Shown: positions 1 through 9,148, counted from the first letter of the stretch. The stretch: DNA of 64,000 nt from Candidatus Acidulidesulfobacter diazotrophicus (GCA_004195025.1 SGBB01000002.1:1-64000), one strand, 5' to 3'. Numbers and translations: made by a program. The notes: generated by a model not told the origin, from the letters alone.

Positions 1-82
1 AAATAATCTTATCCTGATTAATCAATTTATTATAAGTTAAGAAAATGTAGTAGGAAGATTGCACTTTTTTAAAATATAAATA

Positions 83-502
83 TTGTATTTTAGCGGCTTT
101 GAGCTGTATGAGGTGTCAAAGTCAGGAATAGGTTCAAAATTAGCGGGTAAACTTAGTTCTAATTTTTATGCGCTTCATATAAATTTAAGAGATAGACATA
201 AAATAGGAATTATCAATAAAGATTACGATGAATCTCTTGCTAAAAATATATCAATTGCCGAAAACATTGGCGCAGCGGTATTTAGTTTTCAGGCAGACGA
301 TGTTGTAGAAGGCGTGATTGATTTTGTTAAAAATAACAATATATCTCATGTTGTTATAGGCGCCACTAATATAAAAAAAGGAAAAATATTGAAATTTTTT
401 TACAGAAGCATCGTTAATAAACTTATAAATGCTCTTCCCGATGTTTCTTTTCATGTCGTCCCCACAACTTCTAAAAAATTCACTTCCAACAAATTAAAAT
501 AA
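83..502 (+). CDS. Universal-stress (KdpD-type Usp) domain protein or fragment
   Basis: 139 residues. The C-terminal half (DDVVEGVIDFV, then SHVVIGA, then a SIVNKLINALPDVSFHVVP stretch) resembles the Usp domain found in KdpD sensor kinases, which binds nucleotide-like ligands. No histidine kinase or membrane segments accompany it. The start used is a TTG with no visible Shine-Dalgarno sequence, and an in-frame stop lies just upstream, so this may be a decayed piece of a longer KdpD-like gene rather than a functional gene. It is followed by 227 bp of AT-rich DNA with no gene. The domain assignment is by motif resemblance; whether the gene is functional is uncertain. Confidence 0.45.
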   Translation: MYFSGFELYEVSKSGIGSKLAGKLSSNFYALHINLRDRHKIGIINKDYDESLAKNISIAENIGAAVFSFQADDVVEGVIDFVKNNNISHVVIGATNIKKGKILKFFYRSIVNKLINALPDVSFHVVPTTSKKFTSNKLK

Positions 503-729
503 AATCTTAAATTTACCAGTTTTAGTATTTAATATTTAAGCCATTTTATAAATAATTATATATTTATGATTAATATTGAGATTTTTATTTTCTTTATACA
601 TAAATGCAATAATCATTTAAAATAAGCAGGTAATGTAATATAATAATAAATAATAAAGTTGAAAATACTATGCAGTTATATTTAGTTTACAAAAATTATT
701 TGATTTATAATAATTTCTAAATAGAAAAA

Positions 730-3700
730 ATGAACGATAAATCATCACAACTGGAATCAAATGCAGAAGTAAAGCCGCGGGAATCTAAAGAAGTAAATTC
801 TGTAAAAGACGGCGGCTCCCAAACATACGACGATTCCCAGCCTCAAATTATACATGGTATTATTAAGAGTGTTATATTTTACAATCAAACCAACGGGTTT
901 ATTATTTTAAGGCTTTTTTCTAAAGATAAAACCTTAATAGCTTCAGGTAATTTTTTTGATATGCCTGTTATAGATTCAAAAATTAAACTTAAAGGCAGGT
1001 ATATTTATCATAAAAAATACGGCTATCAGTTTAATTTTGACGAATATGAATTATTTCTTGCCACTACAAAAACAGCCATAGTTAATTACCTTTCTTCTAA
1101 TATATTTAAAGGTATAGGTAAGTTTTTAGCGGCAGAAATATATGACAAATTTAAAGAAGAAACTTTAAATATAATTGATAACGAACCCGAAAGAATTAAA
1201 GAAGTGCGGGGTATAGGCGATGTCAAAATAAACTTTGTGATTGAGGGAATAAAATCAAGCGCGGGCCTCAGACGTGCCATTATGTTTTTTAAACCTTACC
1301 AGTTTAGCGATTATCAAATAAAATCTATTTACGATAAATTTAAAGATAAATCAATACAGATAGCCAAAGAAAATCCATTTGCTTTCACGGAAATAAAAGG
1401 TATAGGTTTTAAAAAAGCCGATATAATGGCAAATAAATTAGGAATTTCTAAAAACGATCCCAACAGAATTAAAGAAGCTATAAAATATCTAATAAATGAA
1501 TTATGCATGAATAACGGAAATACCTATCTTCATTATGCCGACATTAAAAATAATATAACAGACTTAATAGAAGATTTTGGAAATAATGGGCAGGAAACAC
1601 CTAAAAAAATAGAAGAAAATCTAAAAGATAAAAAAGATAAATTAGATAAATTAGAAGATATTTGTGATGTTGACATCGCAAATAATACAGCAAAAACTCT
1701 GCCTTTTAATTTTGAAGACTTAAAAAAATATATTGTGGAACTCAGCGCAGAAAAAAAAATTATAATAGATCCGCCTTTTTCTTTTGAAAAAACCAAAAAT
1801 ATAAATAAATCAAATATGAATGCCGATGCAGACGTAAATGCAGGTAAAAATACGTTTGCAGATATAGAAACAAAGAAAAATATAAATTTAAATGCAAACG
1901 TAAATTTAAATACAAATTATATTGATATTTCCTCTGTAGATTTTAGCAAGTATAAAATGTATCTTCCTGTGTATTATTATTCCGAATTGAGAATTGCAAA
2001 AGAACTTTTAAGGCTTTTATCTTATAAAAACAATAAAATATTGAATGCCGATATAGATAAAAATATTAAAAATATAGATATAAATAAGGATAAGAATTTA
2101 AATATAAATAAAAATATATATAGTATAAATAACAATGCAGATATAAATTTAAATAATAATGCCAAAGAAGAGATTCCTGCGAACTATAATTTTTCAGAAT
2201 TTCTTACAGAAGAGCAAAAAAATGCGATTGTTAACGCGCTAAAATATAAAATATCTATTATTTCAGGCGGACCCGGAACAGGTAAATCTACGATTATTAA
2301 AGAGATTTGCAACATTCATAAAGGCAAAAATATTGCCTTAACATCCCTTTCGGGAAAAGCAGCCCAAAGATTGGAAGATATAATTTTCGCGCATGGCTGC
2401 AATTCTGAGCATAATCCTAAAAATAATCAGAAAATTGATGCAGGCGAAGTTAATAAAAAATTTAATTATAATAATAATTATGTTGGCAGCGGTAACAATA
2501 TTATTAATAGCAGTAATATTAAAAATAATATAAATGACTGCATTAAAGCTAAAAGTAAAGAAAACGATTCGGCAGATTATGCGCAGGGTAAAAAAAATAG
2601 CAATAGTAATAAGATAAGCGGTAATGATGCGGCAGGCTCGGATAATACGCAGGATAATTTAATTAATAAAGACGGAACATATTACAAAATTTCCACAATT
2701 CATAGATTATTAAAAGCAGCAATCAACAAAGAAACAAACGAATCTTATTTTACCTATAATGAAAATAATAAACTGCCTTTTGATTTAATTGTTATAGATG
2801 AAATGAGTATGGTTGACGCGGTAATATTTTCGCAACTCTTAAAGGCTTTAAAAGATGAAGCAAAACTTGTCTTAGTCGGAGACGTTAATCAGCTTCCATC
2901 TGTTAACCCCGGCGATTTACTCAGAGATTTGATAAATTTTAATGACAAAATTATTCCTTCTACTTTTCTTACAAAAGTTTTTAGACATAACGAAGGAGGA
3001 CTTATAAATATAAATGCTCATAATCTTCTTAATAACAAAAAATTTATAACATACAGGACAAACAAATCTAAGTTTAAATCCACCGAGTCTATTGATATTG
3101 AGCCAGTTGAACTTGCCGAACCTATGAAATATGCCGAACCGGTACCCGTCGTCTACGATGACGCTGACGATGACACACACGTATCAGCCGATTCTAAAAA
3201 TTATAAGAAGCATAGCGAATTTATTATTAAGTATAAAAAAACATATGATGAAAAAGAAACAGGAAAAATTCATGTTCTAGAAGATTTTATTGATTTTATT
3301 AAAAAAGTTAAGGATAAAAGAGTCGCAAAAAGCATATTAAATAAAAATATAAATAAAAATATTGAGTTTAATATCAGTTTTAATGATACAAAACCGAATA
3401 ATACAGCAAATAATACAGTAAATACTGCATTAAATAATACATCCAAGCATAATGCTAATGCTGTTTATGATAAAAACGGCAATTTTTCTAATTTTTCTTA
3501 CAATAAGATGGAAAATTGCATTGCAAATACTATATTAGATTTTAGCGACATTCAGGTTTTAACTCCTATGAGAAAAGGAGATCTCGGTTATTTTAAACTA
3601 AACACAATCTTGCAGGATATTTTTAATCCTGCAGAAAACATTAACGACGACGATGTTTTTATCTGCAACGGTATTCAATTCAGAATAAACGACAGAGTAA

Positions 3701-4131
3701 TGCAGATGAAAAATAATTACGACTTAGATGTTTTTAACGGAGACACCGGATTAATAAAAATTGTAAATCATATTGATAAAACATTAACCGTTGATTTTTC
3801 AAAAACTTCTGATTCAAACCGCTATCCAGATAACGCAAAGCTTGTCAGTTATGATTTTTTAGATATTTACGATAATTTATCGCTTGCGTATGCTTTATCT
3901 ATTCATAAATCACAGGGAAGCGAATTTGACAATGTAATAATAATATTTCATCAATCTCATTATATGATGCTAAAGAAAAATCTTTTATATACTGCTATAA
4001 CGAGAGGAAAAAAGAATGTGGTGATATTCGGCACATTCAAGGCTTTTTCTATTGCGATGCATTCAAAAATTGAAATAAGAAATTCAGGATTAAAAGACAG
4101 ATTAACCGAAGTATTTAAAATAAAAATTTAA
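730..4131 (+). CDS. recD2: RecD2-type SF1B DNA helicase with large low-complexity inserts
   Basis: 1133 residues. An N-terminal OB-like region (about 38-100) and helix-hairpin-helix repeats (about 124-240, including GIGKF and KGIGF) precede an SF1 helicase core: Walker A GGPGTGKST (513-521), Walker B VIDEM (688-692), GDVNQLP (about 717-723), IHKSQGSEFDNV (1058-1069) and AITRG near 1089. RecD2 is a 5'-3' helicase that acts without RecBC. The usual length is 700-850 residues; the excess comes from Asn/Lys/Asp-rich inserts at about 279-318, 358-395, 438-482, 558-650, 771-844 and 871-924, between core motifs. All motifs remain, so the enzyme is probably active. It reads alone, 42 bp before pyk. 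Confidence 0.92.
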   Translation: MNDKSSQLESNAEVKPRESKEVNSVKDGGSQTYDDSQPQIIHGIIKSVIFYNQTNGFIILRLFSKDKTLIASGNFFDMPVIDSKIKLKGRYIYHKKYGYQFNFDEYELFLATTKTAIVNYLSSNIFKGIGKFLAAEIYDKFKEETLNIIDNEPERIKEVRGIGDVKINFVIEGIKSSAGLRRAIMFFKPYQFSDYQIKSIYDKFKDKSIQIAKENPFAFTEIKGIGFKKADIMANKLGISKNDPNRIKEAIKYLINELCMNNGNTYLHYADIKNNITDLIEDFGNNGQETPKKIEENLKDKKDKLDKLEDICDVDIANNTAKTLPFNFEDLKKYIVELSAEKKIIIDPPFSFEKTKNINKSNMNADADVNAGKNTFADIETKKNINLNANVNLNTNYIDISSVDFSKYKMYLPVYYYSELRIAKELLRLLSYKNNKILNADIDKNIKNIDINKDKNLNINKNIYSINNNADINLNNNAKEEIPANYNFSEFLTEEQKNAIVNALKYKISIISGGPGTGKSTIIKEICNIHKGKNIALTSLSGKAAQRLEDIIFAHGCNSEHNPKNNQKIDAGEVNKKFNYNNNYVGSGNNIINSSNIKNNINDCIKAKSKENDSADYAQGKKNSNSNKISGNDAAGSDNTQDNLINKDGTYYKISTIHRLLKAAINKETNESYFTYNENNKLPFDLIVIDEMSMVDAVIFSQLLKALKDEAKLVLVGDVNQLPSVNPGDLLRDLINFNDKIIPSTFLTKVFRHNEGGLININAHNLLNNKKFITYRTNKSKFKSTESIDIEPVELAEPMKYAEPVPVVYDDADDDTHVSADSKNYKKHSEFIIKYKKTYDEKETGKIHVLEDFIDFIKKVKDKRVAKSILNKNINKNIEFNISFNDTKPNNTANNTVNTALNNTSKHNANAVYDKNGNFSNFSYNKMENCIANTILDFSDIQVLTPMRKGDLGYFKLNTILQDIFNPAENINDDDVFICNGIQFRINDRVMQMKNNYDLDVFNGDTGLIKIVNHIDKTLTVDFSKTSDSNRYPDNAKLVSYDFLDIYDNLSLAYALSIHKSQGSEFDNVIIIFHQSHYMMLKKNLLYTAITRGKKNVVIFGTFKAFSIAMHSKIEIRNSGLKDRLTEVFKIKI

Positions 4132-4172
4132 TTTAATATTTTTAAGAACATTAAAAATATAGCGGCGGGGCA

Positions 4173-5759
4173 ATGTATTTTAGAAAAACAAAGATTGTTT
4201 GCACTCTCGGTCCTGCAAGTTCCGATAAAAAAGTAATTAAAAGTCTTATAGAATCAGGAATGAATGTTGCAAGACTAAATTTTTCGCATGGCGACGAAGA
4301 TACATTTGAAAGTCTTATACTGACGATAAGAGAGTTGTCAAATGATATTGCAATTCTTATTGATTTGCCCGGTCCTAAAATTAGAACCGGCAAACAACTG
4401 CAAAAGGAAATTGTATTAAAAAAAAATTCAGATATTATATTGTCAAATATAAAAGAATTTTCAGATGAAAAAAATATAGCCATAGATTATAAATATTTAA
4501 CAAAAGATGTTGAAAGAAATAATTTGATATTTATTGATGACGGCAAAATAAAACTAAAAGTTTTATATGCTTTAAATCAAAATGAATTGTTATGTAAAAT
4601 AATTAAAGAAGGGATACTTAAAACTGAAAAGGGCGTTAATTTTCCTAATGTTAGTTTAAGCGTTCCCTCTGTTACAGACAATGATTTTAAAGCTTTAAAA
4701 TTTGGAGCAGAACATAATGCAGATATGTTTGCGGTGTCATTCGTCAGAAAATCGGATGATATAGAAACAGTCAAAAATTTTTTAGAGATCAATTATCCTT
4801 CTAAAAAATTTTTTATTATTTCAAAAATTGAAAAATCGGAAGCTATTGAAAATATTTATAAGATAACAGAAATATCCGACGGAATTATGGTGGCAAGAGG
4901 AGATCTCGGAGTTGAAACCCCGATAGAAACAATTGCTCTAAAACAAAAAATGATAATATCTGTTGCAAATAGCTTAAATAAGCCTGTAATTACCGCAACT
5001 CAGATGCTTGAGTCTATGGTCAGCAATGAATCGCCTACAAGAGCGGAAGTTACGGATATTACAAATGCTTTGTTAGATGGGACGGATGCGGTTATGCTTT
5101 CCGAAGAAACCGCCGTCGGGTTATATTCGCAGCTTTCAGCGGAATGCATGGAAAAAATAATAGCAACTACCGAGGGAAGTTCTTTTTTTATGAATTTGCT
5201 TTTAAGTAAAGGCGAAGTTAATAACATTATAAGTAATTTCAATGTAAATAAATTGGAAAATAGCTATAAAAAGTATGAAAATAATGAAAAAAAAGAATCT
5301 GACATAGTTTTTAACCGTAAAGTTAGACAAGGAATTGATAATATATCGTATGCTGCTGCAAAAATGGCCGTTTTATCTTCATTTACACTTGAAGATTCAT
5401 TTATTGCGGCAATTACAAGAACTGGCTATACGGCAAATTTAATTTCATCGTTCAGACCTATTGTGCCGATAATAGCTATAGTTCCTGATTTATCGGTTAA
5501 AAGAAGATTGGCGCTTAATTTCGGCGTGATTTCTCTTGTAATGGAAAAAATAGCAGAAAAAAATGTTCAAATTGAAGATATTGTAAAATTTATTAAAGAT
5601 GATAATAGCTATAAAATAAAAAATAACAAAAAAAATAATCAATTTAGATTTACGAGCAATTTTAGTGAATTTAAATATGCAATCATTACCGGCGGGTTGC
5701 CAATAGGAGAGCCCGGTTCTACCGATTTTGTAAGAATAATTGATTTACGCAAAAATTAG
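4173..5759 (+). CDS. pyk: Pyruvate kinase
   Basis: 528 residues. Converts PEP and ADP to pyruvate and ATP, the last step of glycolysis. The N-terminal TKIVCTLGPAS and MNVARLNFSHG, the MVARGDLGVE loop (239-248), TATQMLESM (about 274) with SPTRAEVTD, and LSEETAVG are canonical. The C-terminal domain has a lysine/asparagine-rich insert near residues 468-490. The start ATG has a weak purine-rich upstream stretch (GGCGGGG). A PEP synthase/PPDK regulatory protein is encoded at 53660-54496, so both directions of the PEP-pyruvate node are represented in the window. Confidence 0.96.
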   Translation: MYFRKTKIVCTLGPASSDKKVIKSLIESGMNVARLNFSHGDEDTFESLILTIRELSNDIAILIDLPGPKIRTGKQLQKEIVLKKNSDIILSNIKEFSDEKNIAIDYKYLTKDVERNNLIFIDDGKIKLKVLYALNQNELLCKIIKEGILKTEKGVNFPNVSLSVPSVTDNDFKALKFGAEHNADMFAVSFVRKSDDIETVKNFLEINYPSKKFFIISKIEKSEAIENIYKITEISDGIMVARGDLGVETPIETIALKQKMIISVANSLNKPVITATQMLESMVSNESPTRAEVTDITNALLDGTDAVMLSEETAVGLYSQLSAECMEKIIATTEGSSFFMNLLLSKGEVNNIISNFNVNKLENSYKKYENNEKKESDIVFNRKVRQGIDNISYAAAKMAVLSSFTLEDSFIAAITRTGYTANLISSFRPIVPIIAIVPDLSVKRRLALNFGVISLVMEKIAEKNVQIEDIVKFIKDDNSYKIKNNKKNNQFRFTSNFSEFKYAIITGGLPIGEPGSTDFVRIIDLRKN

Positions 5760-5782
5760 AAAAGTATAATAACTAAAAAAAC

Positions 5783-6023
5783 AAAATTGCCGATAGATAT
5801 TATTCAACATATCTAATGACCGCAATATACCAATAATATTATATTCCTGATTCCTTCTGAATGACCGCATATAAGCGGGCGAACCATTAAAATCCATCAA
5901 AATAGTTCCCGCCAATGCGGAAAAAAGTTCCAAAGTATAAACGCACGCCGTTTCGGTTTAAGAAGCTATAAGCCAACAGTGAAACGATCTATCGTCTATA
6001 ATAAAATATCTATCGGCAATTTT
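5783..6023. mobile_element. MITE-like element with perfect 19-bp inverted ends
   Basis: The 391-bp stretch between pyk and the acidic protein holds no credible gene. It contains a 241-bp unit whose ends are perfect inverted repeats: AAAATTGCCGATAGATATT at 5783-5801 and its reverse complement at 6005-6023. The interior (about 5935-6000) contains an 'AGCTATAAGCC' core and a 'CGTTTC' motif related to the elements at 13055-13305 and 61712-61960. There is no transposase, so it would be non-autonomous. A solo copy of this end, one mismatch away, lies at 18572-18590. Just downstream, 6052-6109 holds a further imperfect inverted repeat. Confidence 0.7.
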
Positions 6024-6148
6024 GGGCTAAAATATATTATAATGTTAAGTCAAAAACGAATAATATTATATTGTCTATCATTCCATAAAATATATTCGGT
6101 TTTTATACCTTACAGAATGGGACTTCTCGGCAATTAGAGTTAAATTAT

Positions 6149-6439
6149 TTAAAATTTGTCCTCATCCTCATCCTCATCATCTTCTTCATCATCCTCATCA
6201 TCTTCTTCTTCTTCTTCCTCATCTTCTTCTTCATCATCATCGCTTTCTTCGTCGTCAGAATTTTCAGAAATTTCTTCTAAAAGCGAACATAAAAAATCGT
6301 CGTCGTCTTCTACGCAATTTAGCTCTATAGTATGATTATTTAATAATTCAATAATTTCTTCATATGAAAATTCATCGGTTGATTCAATAAAATCATTAAT
6401 AACATCTAATAAATTGCCAAGCGGCATACTATATTCCAT
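6149..6439 (-). CDS. Small acidic protein with Asp/Glu-rich tail
   Basis: 96 residues. The N-terminal ~45 residues look like a folded helical domain (SMPLGNLLDVINDFIES...); the second half is almost entirely Asp/Glu and ends in DKF. The start chosen is the second ATG (complement of 6437-6439), because GGAGGTGA lies at a normal distance from it and directly abuts the upstream ATG at 6443-6445. The strong ribosome binding site argues for real expression. I do not recognise a family. Such tails occur in nucleic-acid mimics, chaperone partners and metal buffers, but nothing here distinguishes these. Confidence 0.65.
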   Translation of the reverse strand: MEYSMPLGNLLDVINDFIESTDEFSYEEIIELLNNHTIELNCVEDDDDFLCSLLEEISENSDDEESDDDEEEDEEEEEEDDEDDEEDDEDEDEDKF

Positions 6440-6892
6440 AAGCATTCACCTCCAATTAAGTTTAAGTTTGCTGTATATTATTTTATATTTTTTTAATTTA
6501 TTTGTTAATTATTTTATGGTATTGCATATTAGTTTGTAAATCTGTTTATTAATTATTTTGCGGCATAATTGCAGTAATTATTTATGCCTTTATATTGTTT
6601 ATTATATAATTAAAATTATTTAAAAAAATTAAGAATATTCTATTTTATTTTTTAATTATTTTAATTAGATTTAATATTTAAAATTCTACCGTATTTTTTT
6701 AATTAGGCAATAAAAGAAATATTATTATTTGGATTGTTGTTTTATTTAATTTGAAGCGAATATGATATTAGTTTAATTTTATTAGTTTAATTTTATTAGT
6801 TTAATTTTATTAGTTTAATTTTAAAATTTTTATATTTATTATTGATATCTTATAAATATAAAAGAGCAAAAAAAAATGAATTTGTTTTATAA
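6440..6892. other. Gene-free AT-rich spacer with a 14-bp tandem repeat
   Basis: A stretch of about 450 bp between the acidic protein and tRNA-Ser with no supportable gene. It is nearly all A/T and contains four perfect tandem copies of ATTAGTTTAATTTT (annotated separately). On the minus strand it contains the T-run (complement of 6871-6879) that may help end the tRNA transcript. Confidence 0.6.
6767..6822. repeat. Tandem repeat, 14 bp x 4
   Basis: Four perfect copies of ATTAGTTTAATTTT at 6767-6780, 6781-6794, 6795-6808 and 6809-6822. It lies in a gene-free spacer about 70 bp from the 3' end of tRNA-Ser. The perfect copies suggest recent expansion and possible copy-number variation between strains. 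Confidence 0.95.
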
Positions 6893-6988
6893 TGGCGGAG
6901 AGAGAGGGATTCGAACCCTCGGTACGTTCTTTATAAACATACATTCGCTTAGCAGGCGAACGCCTTCGACCAGCTCGGCCATCTCTCC
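6893..6988 (-). tRNA. tRNA-Ser (anticodon GCU)
   Basis: Read on the minus strand it begins GGAGAGATGGCCGAGCTGG and ends with a T-arm GGTTCGAATCC. The acceptor GGAGAGA pairs with TCTCTCC, followed by discriminator G and an encoded CCA. The anticodon loop CTGCTAAG gives GCU (serine AGC/AGU). A long variable arm, as expected for serine tRNA, lies between the anticodon and T arms. Total 96 nt including CCA. A run of nine T follows about 15 nt downstream of the 3' end, without a clear hairpin. Confidence 0.95.
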
Positions 6989-7086
6989 AAAATGATTAAA
7001 CGATTAAACTATGATTAAAAATAATTTATTTATAATATCAAATATTTATTTAATTTGCAAATTAAGTTTTGCAATCAAATAAATAT

Positions 7087-8319
7087 TTATAAATAAATTA
7101 TACTTTCTTTATTATACTGCACTTTTATAAATAATAATAAGTAATCTCTTATATGTCTTGTGATAAGAAAATTATTTTTAACATGTTCGTGTCCATTGAG
7201 ACCTAACTTATTTGCATATTCAGAGTTTTGAAGAAGCTGTTTTGTATAAAGAGCGGTTCCTTCAATGGTTCTTGAAAGCAATCCTGAATATTTATGTGTT
7301 ATTTGCAGGGGGATACCGCCTACTGCCGAGGCAATGGTCGGTTTTTTCTTCCATAAACTTTCAGAAACGGTAAGCCCGAAGCCTTCTTTTATTGATTTTT
7401 GCAATATTACCGTAGACATTCTTTGAATTGCGTTAATTTCAATATTGCTGGTAGGAGGCAGGTTTAAAATAAAGATATCTTTATCTCCGTTAGCTTTTTC
7501 AAGAACTTCTTTGTATACTTCAACGCTTTCGGGGTCATCGTCGGCAGATCCGCCCGCCAAAATAAGCTGGCAATCTATATATTTTTTAACTAATCTATAA
7601 ACATCAATTACTCCAAGAGGGTCTTTTAATCTGTCAAATCTTGATACCTGAGTTATTATTTTTTTATTTAAATCAATATTGAATCTGTCTGCGACTTCAA
7701 TTATTTGTTTTTTATCAAGCTCTTTATTTTTATCGGATAAAGGGTCAATTGAGGGAGCAATTAACATCTGGGGGATTTTAAGTTTTTTTGAAAATAAAGG
7801 AGAAGAAAATACAGAAGCATCATAAAGTTCTATATATTTTTTTAAAAAATTAAAAGTATTGGGATTAGCCGAACTGATGTCTATATGGCATCTCCATATA
7901 AATTTTTTTTCTTTAAAATCTGCCTGTTTTTTTGCTCTTATAAGTCCGATAGGCTGAGGATCATGTATAAATATTATATCCCCGTTTAGAGTCATATTAG
8001 CTAAGTTATCTTTTGTAATTTGATCAAAATGGTTAAATTCTTCTTTTGTTATATCAATGTTTATTCCGTGAAGAGAGTTATGAATTTTTTTTGTAATTTC
8101 AAAAAATTTTTCTCCTCCCTTAATAAAATCCCATCTTGCATCAACATTTAGCTGTTTAAGCAGAGGTATCATTCTGTTTAATATTTCAGCGACGCCGCCG
8201 CCCACTGCGGTTGAATTAATATTTTGTACAATCTTTCCTTCTAAATGCGACGCTATTTCTTTAAGCTCGTCAATTGTTTCACTGCCGACAATTTCCGCAT
8301 AATCATTTATTGGATTCAT
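7087..8319 (-). CDS. treT: GT4 trehalose synthase (TreT-type)
   Basis: 410 residues. TreT joins an NDP-glucose and glucose to make trehalose, a compatible solute. Evidence: the N-terminal INSTAVGGGVAEILNRMIPLL and NVDARWDFIKGG stretches are typical of TreT; the C-terminal half has the GT4 nucleotide-sugar pocket (QVSRFDRLKDP, SIKEGFGLTVSE with the E-x7-E arrangement, and a KPTIASAVGGIP loop). Length matches the family. It lies 38 bp downstream of a DUF5752 gene on the same strand, an association I recall from other genomes, so the two are probably co-transcribed. Direction of catalysis and donor cannot be read from the sequence. Confidence 0.85.
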   Translation of the reverse strand: MNPINDYAEIVGSETIDELKEIASHLEGKIVQNINSTAVGGGVAEILNRMIPLLKQLNVDARWDFIKGGEKFFEITKKIHNSLHGINIDITKEEFNHFDQITKDNLANMTLNGDIIFIHDPQPIGLIRAKKQADFKEKKFIWRCHIDISSANPNTFNFLKKYIELYDASVFSSPLFSKKLKIPQMLIAPSIDPLSDKNKELDKKQIIEVADRFNIDLNKKIITQVSRFDRLKDPLGVIDVYRLVKKYIDCQLILAGGSADDDPESVEVYKEVLEKANGDKDIFILNLPPTSNIEINAIQRMSTVILQKSIKEGFGLTVSESLWKKKPTIASAVGGIPLQITHKYSGLLSRTIEGTALYTKQLLQNSEYANKLGLNGHEHVKNNFLITRHIRDYLLLFIKVQYNKESIIYL

Positions 8320-8357
8320 TTTAAGAATTTGATAAAAATATATATATTGATAATTAA

Positions 8358-9014
8358 TTATAAGTATTGTTTAACTAAATTTATTATTACAACTTTTAAT
8401 TCGTTCATGGTGTGGGTATATAGGTCAAGGTTATTTATGTCCGAAGCAAGTTTAGTTAATTTAAATTCGCTGTCTATCCACATTGAAAAATCATTTTTTC
8501 TTTCTTTTAATCTGAAGGAAGATTCAAAAAAATGATAATAGAGAGAATAAACAGACATGTTTTGTAAAATATTTATGAAATCTTCAAGAGAGTAAGCATA
8601 TTTTTTAGTATCCATAATATATGTTATTGACTTCATAAAATTAAATCTTGAAGACATTTCAACCTGTCTTGTCTTTTTATTTTTGGAAATAAAATTTTCA
8701 ATAATTGCAATAAGTTTTAATTTAAATTTTTCCATTGAATTAAAACTGAATAAATCAATGCCCGCTATTTCTTCGCCTAGAAAGTTTTCTCCAAGTATGC
8801 TTGTAATCCAATAAGCAAAATCATTAGGAGCTGCAGGCGCAGTACTATGAAATTGAAGCAAAAAATGATGCGTATGATAGTATAATATGGCATCATCAGA
8901 TATCTTAATACCTTTAAGGAGTTCTGCAAGATTTAAAGCATATATCCCTGTTAATTCAGGGAGACTTAATTTAACAAAGAACTTAAAAGGATATTGCGCA
9001 GTTTTATTATTCAT
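8358..9014 (-). CDS. DUF5752 family protein
   Basis: 218 residues. Opening KFFVKLSLPELTGIYALNLAEL, then ILYYHTHHFLLQFH and APNDFAYWITSILGE are characteristic of DUF5752. No membrane segment or signal peptide. The family has no firm function that I know. Its position immediately upstream of treT suggests a role connected with trehalose/alpha-glucan metabolism or its control. The YYHTHHF histidine cluster looks metal-binding or catalytic, but this is inference. The start ATG (complement of 9012-9014) faces the divergent DUF59 gene across a 134-bp regulatory region. Confidence 0.8.
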   Translation of the reverse strand: MNNKTAQYPFKFFVKLSLPELTGIYALNLAELLKGIKISDDAILYYHTHHFLLQFHSTAPAAPNDFAYWITSILGENFLGEEIAGIDLFSFNSMEKFKLKLIAIIENFISKNKKTRQVEMSSRFNFMKSITYIMDTKKYAYSLEDFINILQNMSVYSLYYHFFESSFRLKERKNDFSMWIDSEFKLTKLASDINNLDLYTHTMNELKVVIINLVKQYL

Positions 9015-9034
9015 GTTTTTATTTTAATACAAAT

Positions 9035-9050
9035 TGTGATAATAATCAAA
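9035..9050. promoter_or_regulatory. CRP/FNR-family-like operator candidate
   Basis: TGTGATAATAATCAAA matches the TGTGA-N6-TCACA pattern of CRP/HcpR-type regulators at 9 of 10 specified positions. It lies in the divergent region between the DUF5752 gene (minus) and the DUF59 gene (plus). The 12-mer ATTGTGATAATA that includes its left half recurs at 9065-9076, exactly 32 bp on (three helical turns). No regulator gene is in the window; assignment is by pattern only. Confidence 0.4.
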
Positions 9051-9148
9051 TTTTTTTTAAATTTATTGTGATAATATAAGAATATAATAATAATAGAAAT
9101 TTGAATAAAATTAAATGCAAAAAATTAATTAATGGGCGGTAATACATT

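Noticed and set aside
4151-4483. 110-residue ORF opposite the pyruvate kinase start
   Set aside because: Antisense shadow; the opposite strand codes canonical pyruvate kinase motifs.
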